DNA from: an uncultured Eubacteriales bacterium
GTDB lineage: Bacteria; Bacillota; Clostridia; Oscillospirales; Acutalibacteraceae
DNA: 21,179 nucleotides
Assembly (NCBI GenBank): GCA_900321905.1
Contig: ONXZ01000018.1
Location: forward strand, 1-21,179
Direction: 5' to 3'
The translations under genes and the position numbers were made by a program. The notes below the pieces were generated by a model, which saw only the letters and a program-made list of their open reading frames with translations, did no database searches and was not told the origin of the DNA. Numbering within the stretch: position 1 is the first letter of the stretch; every line of letters begins with the position of its first letter. Shown one piece after another: positions 7,401 through 15,900 of the stretch.

Positions 7401-8143
7401 TGCTCGATAGCGGCAGAGTACTTGCCCTCGTCAATTTTGATTTCGTCAAGTTGGGTTGCAAAGGTGGTGTGGCGGCAGTGGTCGCTCCAGTAGGTGTCAA
7501 TAACTTTCAGTTCTGTGAGCGAAGGGTCGCGGTTTTCGTCGTTTTTAAAGTAGTCGCGTACCCAGCAGAGGTCGGCAACGCTCATAGCAAAGCCCATTTC
7601 AGCGTGGTATGCGGCAATTTCGTCGTCGGTTTTTGCGGTGAATCCGTCGATTCTTACTATATCGTCAGGGCGGTCAGCCTTGATGTCGAGCGAGTCGGGC
7701 ATATCCATTGAAGCCTCGCGCGACTCAACAGGGTTGATGATGTATGATTTGATTTTTGCAATGTCGTCGTCGGTCACATCGCCTTTAAACGCAATGATTT
7801 TTGCACTTGCAACCTGCGGGCGCTCGCCTGCGGTGAGCAACTGTATGCACTGCGCAGCGCTGTCTGCGCGCTGGTCGTACTGACCGGGCAGATATTCTGT
7901 TGCAAAATATTTCCAGCCGTCAAGGTCAACCTCAAAGCAGACATCGTCCTGATTAGCCTCGCTGAAAACCTGCCTTACAGCGGCGTTGAATTCGTCCTTG
8001 TTAAGACCCTGCGCGTCGTAGCGGTTGATAATTCGCAACTCCTCAAGCGCAGTTATACCAACGTTATTCCTGAGGTCGGCAAGTATACCTGCCGCCTCAA
8101 CGTCAAAACCTTTTTTCTTTTCTGCAAAAACTCTGTAAACCAT
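4403..8143 (-). CDS. purL: Phosphoribosylformylglycinamidine synthase, single-chain form
   Basis: This 1246-residue enzyme makes FGAM from FGAR, ATP and glutamine, the fourth step of purine synthesis, in the cytoplasm. It is the fused form found in many Clostridia: a PurS-like N-terminus (about 1-100), the two-lobed synthase with the DTYWSDHCRHTTF and KNETHNHPTEIEPFGG motifs, and a C-terminal class I glutamine amidotransferase (about 983-1246). That domain has its nucleophile Cys1087 in GICNGFQ and its His1217/Glu1219 pair in MGHSER; FPGTNCE and PISHGEGR are also present. AAGGTGA precedes the ATG. No other pur gene is in the window and no purine riboswitch is visible upstream. Length and motifs are complete. 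Confidence 0.97.
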   Translation of the reverse strand: MVYRVFAEKKKGFDVEAAGILADLRNNVGITALEELRIINRYDAQGLNKDEFNAAVRQVFSEANQDDVCFEVDLDGWKYFATEYLPGQYDQRADSAAQCIQLLTAGERPQVASAKIIAFKGDVTDDDIAKIKSYIINPVESREASMDMPDSLDIKADRPDDIVRIDGFTAKTDDEIAAYHAEMGFAMSVADLCWVRDYFKNDENRDPSLTELKVIDTYWSDHCRHTTFATQLDEIKIDEGKYSAAIEQALKEYFEVRDELYKGKDKIVCLMDMACIGTKALKKWGYVDDLDESEEINACSINADVEIDGKVEPWLIQFKNETHNHPTEIEPFGGAATCLGGAIRDPLSGRAYVYQAMRVTGSGDPTTPFEETLPAKLPQSKITTGAAQGYSSYGNQIGLATGQVVELYDEGYVAKRMEIGAVIGASPKKNVIREVPEEGDVIVLLGGRTGRDGCGGATGSSKAHNSQSIETCGAEVQKGNPPTERKIQRLFRKTEVAQMIKRCNDFGAGGVSVAIGELADGLTINLDKVPKKYDGLDGTELAISESQERMAVVIDKGDVDKFAALANDENLEATVVAEVTSKNRLEMFWRGDKIVDLSRDFLNTNGVVQHAKAEITAADDSSYRDNVPAELEGMTIADALKANLERLEVCSQKGLVERFDSSIGASTVLMPYAGKYQLTPEDAMVAKVPLEKGETDTATAMSYGFIPKLSRWSPFHSAAFAVTESLAKLAAVGCDPSKARLTFQEYFERLGDNPTRWGKPTAALLGALTAQLGYKTPSIGGKDSMSGSFNELDVPPTLVSFAVGMTSASKTVSAQFKRIGSTVKLLEIPVDEKSGLPDYEKSMALMMSVYEGIRNGKILAASVVKEGGAAACVCKMAFGNKHGFTFAQGLDAATLFAPKQGSFVVELADSADFEGKTLGTTNDNSVFIIDGTVHTCDDLIDAWCGKLEKVFPTDSGKKAKMTADVPLYKERSIFVAKNKVAKPRVFIPAFPGTNCEVDTARAFEKAGAEASILVVNNLSSAAINETIDKMVAEIEKAQIVMLPGGFSGGDEPEGSGKFIATTFRNPKVSEAVRVLLNNRDGLMLGICNGFQALIKLGLVPYGEIVNTRPTDPTLTFNTIGRHISQMAYTRITSVKSPWFSSVNAGDVFAVPISHGEGRFVANDDVMQKLIANGQVATQYVNLDGEVCDSMPFNPNGSVCAVEGITSPDGRVLGKMGHSERKGKDLYGNVPFEKDMKIFESGVNYFK

Positions 8144-8231
8144 ACTTTCACCTTAGCCCAAATTATTTTTGAATATAATAACATATATTTATAATTATTT
8201 AAGTTACTCGCTGCGCTCGGACAATAATTGC

Positions 8232-8297
8232 GGAGCGATGTGGTCATCGCTCCCTACAATGTACGCGCAACGTAGGGGCTGACGACCTCGGCAGCCC
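8232..8297. repeat. Intergenic hairpin cluster (REP/MITE-like)
   Basis: Three nested or adjacent inverted repeats lie between divergent genes. GGAGCGATG-TGGT-CATCGCTCC is a perfect 9-bp hairpin (8232-8253). CCCTAC/GTAGGG (8252-8257, 8272-8277) is a second. GGGCTG/CAGCCC (8276-8281, 8292-8297) with an inner CGA/TCG is a third. Their GC content contrasts with the AT-rich flanks. They look like a dispersed non-coding repeat, but only one copy is in this window. The rest of the 8144-8479 gap holds the promoter at 8408-8436 and otherwise nothing recognised; no convincing purL promoter was found. Confidence 0.6.
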
Positions 8298-8407
8298 GAA
8301 TATAATCAGGTGCGGACAGAGTCCACCCTTAATTCATCATTAATCACTCAAAATTTACCGCTTATGGTTGCAATAGTTAAAAATTTATTAAATCCGTTAT
8401 TATGGTG

Positions 8408-8436
8408 ATGACAACGGCATATTAATGTGGTATAAT
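8408..8436 (+). promoter_or_regulatory. Strong promoter of the PAS protein
   Basis: -35 ATGACA (8408-8413), 17-base spacer and perfect -10 TATAAT (8431-8436) with an extended TGG. Transcription should start near 8443, which places the TTG at 8441 outside or at the very tip of the mRNA. Confidence 0.75.
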
Positions 8437-8479
8437 AATATTGTTAAATAAATATCAATATCAAAAGGGGGGCGAGAGT

Positions 8480-9643
8480 ATCGGCGAATATGACGAACTT
8501 GCCTTTGAAGTAGAGTTTATGTCCTGCGAGGTTGACAAGGCAGACAACCTCAAAGTTATCGCGTCTGACAGTCATTTTGCAGATTTTACGGGCGTTCATC
8601 CGTCAAAGATTAAGCAGGGCAAACTGTTTTTGAACGACATTATTCATCCGCGTGACAGGGAATCTGTGCGGCGTGCGCTGTGCAAAAAAGATTCGCCCTA
8701 TGTTTACCTGGATTTTACTATAACCGACAAAAACGGCGAGGCGGTGTATGTTCACTGCACAGGCAACAATGTTGAAGGCACTACACGGTGCCGTCTTACG
8801 CTTGCCGATGTTTCGCGCTCGCAAAAGCAGAGTGTGGAACTTAAAAACAAAGCCGATATTATGAAAGAACTTGTTGACCTTGTCAACGCGGGCGTGTGTC
8901 TGTTCAAGGTTACAAGCGATATGGAGTTTGAAGCGCTTTATATGAACAGAGCGTGCTGCGAGATGTTCGGTACAACACGCAAATCCGTTATGACAAAGCG
9001 CATTTTCAGACTTGATGATTTGATTTACAACGGCGACAAAAGCGCGGTTTTTCAGGCTGTAGGCAAGTCGATGGCAACTAAAAAACCGATTGATATGGAA
9101 GTCAGAATCCGCTCTTCAAAAAATGAGATTCGCTGGTGCAAACTCGGTGCGGAAATTCACCGTTATGACGATGACGGCTGTCCGATTTTTCACGCGTTTT
9201 TCTCGGACATTAACGATGTAAAAATGGCTGAGGAGGACGCTGACGAAGAGCGCGATTTGATGATAAAAATCTTTAAAAATCTGCCCGGACCGCTGTTCAC
9301 CGCAGACTTTGACGCGCCGTTTATTCTGGACGTTGTATCAAGCGATTTCATCAAGTTAATCGGCTATTCGCGCAAGGAATTTTTCGAGGATTTGGGCGGC
9401 GACTTAACGCGCCTGATGGTTGAAAAAGAGATACCCGTCGCGCGTCACTCGCTTGTTGTTTCGGCAGAAGAAAAAGCAACCGCAAAAGCTACATACACCC
9501 TGCGCACAAAGAGCGGTAAGCACCTTATTGTGAGCGACCGCCGCAGGCTTGTTGACGGAGAAAACGGACAGAGAGCGAGCATTGGTATCCTGCGTGATAT
9601 CACTGAAAAGGCAAAGAGAAAATTTGAAACTTTAGATATTTAA
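8480..9643 (+). CDS. Protein of three PAS domains with no output domain
   Basis: The open frame begins at TTG 8441, but that codon coincides with the predicted transcription start. A strong AAAAGGGGGG (8463-8472) sits seven bases before an in-frame ATC at 8480, chosen here; the first in-frame ATG is 8519, inside the first PAS strand. From ATC, about 387 residues make three PAS-like units: about 9-112 (HFADFTGV, then FLNDIIHPRD), 132-249 (CLFKVTSDMEFEALYMNRAC, ending FFSDINDV) and 267-375 (FIKLIGYSRKEFF, ending GILRDITEK). The helix after each unit resembles PAS linkers. No kinase, GGDEF, EAL, HTH or membrane segment is seen. A sensory or partner-binding role is likely; ligand and partner are unknown. 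A terminator follows, so it is monocistronic. Confidence 0.8.
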   Translation: MGEYDELAFEVEFMSCEVDKADNLKVIASDSHFADFTGVHPSKIKQGKLFLNDIIHPRDRESVRRALCKKDSPYVYLDFTITDKNGEAVYVHCTGNNVEGTTRCRLTLADVSRSQKQSVELKNKADIMKELVDLVNAGVCLFKVTSDMEFEALYMNRACCEMFGTTRKSVMTKRIFRLDDLIYNGDKSAVFQAVGKSMATKKPIDMEVRIRSSKNEIRWCKLGAEIHRYDDDGCPIFHAFFSDINDVKMAEEDADEERDLMIKIFKNLPGPLFTADFDAPFILDVVSSDFIKLIGYSRKEFFEDLGGDLTRLMVEKEIPVARHSLVVSAEEKATAKATYTLRTKSGKHLIVSDRRRLVDGENGQRASIGILRDITEKAKRKFETLDI

Positions 9644-9658
9644 AATATTGTCACTTTG

Positions 9659-9685
9659 AGCAGGCGATTTTTTCGCCTGCTTTTT
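9659..9685 (+). terminator. Terminator of the PAS protein gene
   Basis: A 9-bp stem AGCAGGCGA/TCGCCTGCT (9659-9667, 9673-9681) with a TTTTT loop runs into a T-run (9681-9685), 16 bases after the stop codon. Confidence 0.9.
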
Positions 9686-9790
9686 GTTGTGTTACAAACG
9701 GGACAATCTGTATAAAAATATTTACAGATAATTGTAAGTTTTACACAACGGTTTGTTCAAAATTTTGTAACATTTTAAAAACACAACATA

Positions 9791-9819
9791 TTGACCGAAG
9801 CGATAAAATGGTATATAAT
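9791..9819 (+). promoter_or_regulatory. Promoter of the Big/FIVAR-LRR operon
   Basis: -35 TTGACC (9791-9796), 17-base spacer and -10 TATAAT (9814-9819). It predicts an AT-rich leader of about 77 bases before the ATG at 9903. Confidence 0.75.
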
Positions 9820-9902
9820 AATATAGATAAAGTATAATTATTAATAAATTTAATAATTTACAAATTAGAGTTTTATATATAGTTCCTATGGGAGGGATAA
9901 CT

Positions 9903-12900
9903 ATGCGACTAAGATTCACTAAAAAAACGTTGAGCATACTGCTCGCTTTGCTGCTGACAGTCAGCGGCATTGTTCCTGCTGTGTCTGCGTTTGCGGAGGA
10001 CGGCGTTATCGAGGCGTACGAACTTGAAATCTTTTACAAAGATTCAAACACAATGGTGCCTACCTACGATAACGAGGACACTAAGGAAAAACACATTGAG
10101 TACATACCCGAGGGCGAAACTGTGCAGTACACATACAAACTGATTGACTGCACCGCTCCCGACAATGCGTACTTCAAGTGGTACAGCGAAAACCCCGTGC
10201 TTGTTGATACCGACCAGACAGGTAAGGTCAAGGCGTTTGACTCGTCAAAGGGCGCAGTTGTTCAGTCGTGGATTGACAACGAGGTTAAGCCTATTCCGCT
10301 TATCGGCAGCGCAATGGGTACCGTTTTTGAAAAGGTATTTTTCAACGAGTATATCGACCTTGACTCAATGGACACCGAGGCTATTATCGACCTTATGGTA
10401 ACGGCGCTCGGTTCTGACTCGCGTTTTGCTGATTACGTTGAGTCGTACAAGGGTCAACTTGTTGACTCGCTGCGCGAATATCTTGACAAGGTTAACACGC
10501 CCATCTACTGCCAGATGTTTGCACAGGACGGCACGCTCCTTGCGCAGGATAGTATTGATGTAACGGTTATCAAAAACGACGACCCGCTTTCCAACTTCCT
10601 CCCGAACGGAACACATATCACAAATAAGTCGCAGATTAACACAACGCAGCCGAAGGGCGGCGAGGTACAGCTCCACGCTATCACCACACCGCAGAGGCTT
10701 AAGTTCGGCGTTGTATATTCCGTAAAATCCTCCTCAATCTTTTCACAGGGCAAGGTTGTAGCAACTGTTAATGACAGCGGCCTTGTATCATTTAAGAACA
10801 CCGGCACGGTAACGATTATGGTATCGCCTGACTCGGAGGAGGTTATTGAGGCTATACTAAAACTCGTAAACTATGTTTACGCGCTTGACAACACAGGCAC
10901 GCTTGACACTACGAAAGTTGCCGACGCACTTATAAAATATATGGGCGTTGACATCAACCGTAACGTGCTCGCGGGTATTCTTGACGCGGCGTTTGCGATT
11001 AAGGATATCACGCAGGACGCTGCTGACCCTGTTCAACTTACCGCAACCGCTGTTGAGATTATTGCAAACATCGTCCTGCAGATTGTTTACAACGACAGCA
11101 TTACCTTTAACGTTGTTGAGGCGCAGCCTGTTACGAGTTTTGCGATCGACGGCAACACGACTGTTCGCGAGGGCAGCGAAATTCAGTTAAGCATTACCGA
11201 AGTTCAGCCCGAGGCAGGCGACCTTACGGGTATGGTATGGACTTCATCAAAGCCCGAGGTTGCAAGCGTTGACCCCGAAACAGGCGTTATCAAAGGCCTT
11301 GACGCAAACGGCTCGCTCGGTCAGCTTTCATCCGCTACTACGGAGATTACGGCAACTGCAAAATCGGGCGTAAGCCGCTCGGTAACCGTCACCGTAACAG
11401 GTAAAACGGGACGCTACATATCGCATGTTGATATTGTCGGCGATGACACGGTTGAAATTGACCATAGCGAAGATTACAGTTACACGCTTTATCCGAGCCG
11501 TGTTGCAAACGCTGAAAACCTCTATACAATGTGGGGTATAAAAACAGGCGAGGACGATGACGGCAACCCGATTTACGAATGGGCGAGCGACGAGCCTGTA
11601 AGCAACGGTATCGGTCAGATTGACCGCCTCGGCCACTACACTTCTATCAGCGGCGGCTACTGCACAATCGCTATGAAGGCGTACACAGGCTATGAACTTT
11701 CAAACGGTAATTTTTACGAGATTTCGAGTTATATTGCCGAAAAAGAAGTCCGCACAGGTATCCCTGTTGAAGGCATAAATATTTCCGTAACAGGCGGCAC
11801 GTCAAACGGCGATATTAACAGAAACAACACAGTCACAATCAACGGCGTTGACTACCAATATGTAACTATTAAAAAGAATGTTGCGGAGGCGTATAACGGC
11901 AATGGCGCAAAACTTGCGGCAACCGTTTCGCCTGCAAGCGCAACCAACCAAAACCTCACCTGGGTTGTTGACAACGGTTACTACAACACCGACGTCAGCG
12001 ACGACACGCACTCAATTTCTGTTAAGCAGAAGGCGGGTCACGAGGTTGCGGATACGTTTAACATCTACGCTGTGTCTAACGACGGCAAAATTAAGTCAAA
12101 CGTTATTACGGTTTGCGTTACCAAGAACTATGTAACATCAAATATAATTAATACAAACCCTGTTGTTGTTACAAACGGCAGCACCGAGGAGGTTACACAC
12201 ACCGTAAGATTTGACGGTAGCTGGACTTCAACAGGCTACGCTTGTTACAAGTGCAACTGGTATTCGTCAGACGAGTCTGTTTTCTCGGTTAAGACTATGA
12301 CTAACGACAACCGCGACGGACTTGTTACCGGCAACGATGTAGGCACGGCAACGCTCTACTGCGTATCTGCCGACGGCGGTATCGTAGGTACTTCTACAGT
12401 TAAGGTGCTTCCTGATAAATCGGGACTCAAACAGGTTATGGACCTGTGCGAGGACACGGTTATTATCAGAACAAAAGACAACAAAAAACTCTATCAGGAT
12501 TATATGAAGAAACTTGACCTCGCGTATTCGGTTTACTACGACGAGGAAATGGCTTCACAGGATAACGTTGACACAACTACAAAAAATCTGCTTTCTTCAT
12601 TCTTCAAACTCGGCGGATTTGTAGGTGTTAACGAGGTTGAAATCACAGGTTCAAACGGCGAAAACATCAATGACCACGTTACCGTAAGCGTTGGTACAAC
12701 TGCAAACTACACAAAGCAGAGTTACAAACTCAACTATAAGACTAACCCGAGGGGAGCAATGTACTCTGACATCAGGTGGTCTTCGTCCAACAGTTCAATC
12801 TCAGTTGACCGCAGCGGCGTTTGCCGTCCGACCTCCAACAACGCAAGTTCTGCAATTATCACCTGCACGATGGAGGATTACAGCGGCAGAGTAATTACAG

Positions 12901-15900
12901 ACACCGCTTATGTGTCCTTTGCTAAAACAAAGGCAACAGGCGTTGAACTTAACCCGACAACCATCACAGGCGGTAAAGTTGGCGAAACGCAGACTATCAC
13001 GGCAACGGTTACTCCGGCAGGTACGCTGAATATCGGCGGCGCTTCCTGTACAAATATTTATTGGGAAACAAGCGATCCCGAAATCGCAACTGTTGACCAG
13101 AACGGCGTTGTTACTTTTGTATGCGGCGGCGACTGCCAGATTACCGCAACCACCTATGACGGCGGATTTAAGGCAACCTGCAATGTTAACGTTGTGACCA
13201 ACTACGATATGCTGCGCAATCTCATTCAGCAGTATACTGACCTCAACCTCAACCGTACTTCTTACTTCCCTGATACATGGGACGTTTACACAGGCGCACT
13301 TGAGGCTGCTCAGGCTATGGTTGCAAAGGGAACAGGCTATTCACAAAAAGAAGTTGACGCAATGTACAACACCCTTGAGGCGGCGTACAACGGACTTAAA
13401 AAATATACAGACCTCCAGGCTATTGAACTTTATCTTGACGGCGAGGCAACATCAGACTTCTATCAGTTCGATTTGTCAGTTCTTTCGGAGGGTATCAGTT
13501 ACAAGAACGCTAAACTTGACCTCAACGCAAGACTTTATCCTAATAACGCTTCATATCAGACAGTTGAGTGGACTTCTTCTACCTCTGATATTTCGGTTGA
13601 CAACGAGGGTAACGCTTCGCCTACCGCGAACAAGTCCTGCTACGGCAAGATTACCTGTACTATCACAGACCACTTCGGCAGGTCATTCAGCGACTACGTT
13701 TGGGTATCGTTTGCATATTTCCCTGTAACAGGTATGGAACTGTCCGAAACTAATATTTTCGGCAACACAGGCGAAACTCATCAACTTGCCTGCACGGTAC
13801 AGCCTGTCGGCACAACGGCGGCGCACATCGGCAAGGCGTCAATTCAGGATTATTACTGGGAGAGCGACGACGAGAGTATTGCCACAATCGACCAGGACGG
13901 CAAGGTTACCTTCGTAGGCGCAGGCTCCACAAAGGTAAGAGTTATCTCTTACGACGGCGGTAAGTCTGCTGAATGTATTGTTTCTACCGAGGGCGACAGA
14001 AGCGAACTTGCAGCGGCAATCGAGCGCTATAAAGACGTTGACTATACAGACTACGCTTACGAGGTGGGTCAGGCGTTCAAGCGCGCATATGATGAAGCCG
14101 TTGAAGCGCTTACCGATTTCTCGCTCACACAGGACGAGATTGACGATTACGCAACTGCACTCAACAACGCAGGTGCAGCGCTTGCTAACAACGAGTATAT
14201 TCAGGTACAAAAGATTAACGTAACTTATCAGGATTGGAAAGACCCGACCTTCTCATCCGCTTCACAGGTTAGCAGCGGCACGGTTTCGGACAGGGACGCG
14301 CTTTCAATCAACCTCGGCAGCGGACACGCTGATTATAACTACAACAACTATGTATACCTTGACGCGGCAGTTTCGCCAAGCAACGCGTTTTATAAGTCGC
14401 TCAACTGGTCTGTAATCAGCAAGTCGAATATGAGCACAGAGTCGGTAACTTCCACAAGAGCAAAACTCACCCCGACAGACAGAACAAAGGCGGGCTGGGC
14501 AAAGGTTAAGGTTACCGCTGTTGACGATTATAACAGAACATACAGCCGTATTATCAACGTTGTTATGGCTGACAAGACTGTTAACGGCATTAACGTTTCC
14601 GAAACATCGTTCACTAAGTATGCAACCGACAGCGATGTTACTGTTACCGCAAGCGCAACCTCAGCAAGCGGCGCGCCCGACGTATCAAACATCGAGTGGA
14701 CAACTACTGACGAAAATGTTGCAACTGTAGACAACGGCGTTATCCACTTTGTTGACAAGGGTACCTGCACAATTACCGCCAAGACAGTTGACGGCGGTTA
14801 CTCAAAGGATATTGCGGTTGAAGTTCGCACAAACTTCCAGCCGCTGGCTGAAAAGGTTACTGAATACCAAAACCTCATTGACAGCGTTAACGACGAGATG
14901 ATTTATACCGAGGACAGCCTCGGCGCACTCGGCGCGGCAGTTGCTGAATGTCAGCAAGTTGTCAACGAGGGCAAGGCTACTCAGGCTGAGGTTAACTCCT
15001 ATCTTGAAACCCTCAACGCTGCATACAACGGACTTGTTAAATACATCGCGCCTGACGAGGTTGTTATTATCGCGCAGGCTGACCAGGACGGCGTTACTAC
15101 TCCGCACGACGGCTATATCCGCAAGACTGCAAATATTCTTGCGGCGTCAAAACTCCAACTTGAAGCGATTATTGACCCTGAAAACGCGATTTACCGTGAA
15201 ATTGAGTGGAGTTCCGACAAATCAACAGTCCTTGTTGATGAAAACGGACTTGTTACCAACACCGCAGGCGCAAGAGCGGCGGATATCACCTGCACAGTCA
15301 CCTGCTATGACGGCACAGTTGTTTCGGACACCGTTCACGTTTCGTTTGTAAGATATCCTGTTACAAAGGCAGAATTTCCGAACGACATTGTTTTCGGCTC
15401 TGTCGGCGACACAAAGAGTGTTAAACTCACAGCGGCAGACCTCGGTATTTCAAATACAACTCAGACAAACTACTTTGTAACCGATTGTAAGTACACATCA
15501 AGCGACGACAGCGTTGCAACTGTTAACAACAACGGTCTTGTTACCTTTGTTGCACAGGGTGAATGTACAATCACCGCAACAACGCTTGACGGCGGTTACA
15601 CGGCTACAATCAAGGCTTACACCACCTGGGACACAAGCGCACTGCAGGAGGCTCTTGCAAACGCAGAGCAGATTGACTATAAGGATTACGCTGTTGAGCA
15701 GGGAACTATATTTAAGGAAGAATATGAAGCGGCTCTTGAAGTTTACGAAAATCCGTATGCTTCGCAGAGCGAGATTGACGACGCTTGTGCAAACCTGCTT
15801 GAGGCTATGACTCTCCTTGAAGGTCACGAGTTTATTACACCTGACCCGACAATCACAGTTAACGGCTCGGCTATCGCAAACAACTCTACTTACGAGGCGC

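Noticed and set aside
8144..8340. Purine riboswitch upstream of purL
   Set aside because: No purine aptamer core or three-way junction is recognisable on the minus strand; the hairpins present are separate GC stems, and the leader near the ATG is plain AT-rich DNA.
9888..9902. ATG at 9888 as start of the giant protein
   Set aside because: The GGGAGGG ribosome-binding site lies after it and is correctly spaced for ATG 9903, which gives a standard signal peptide.
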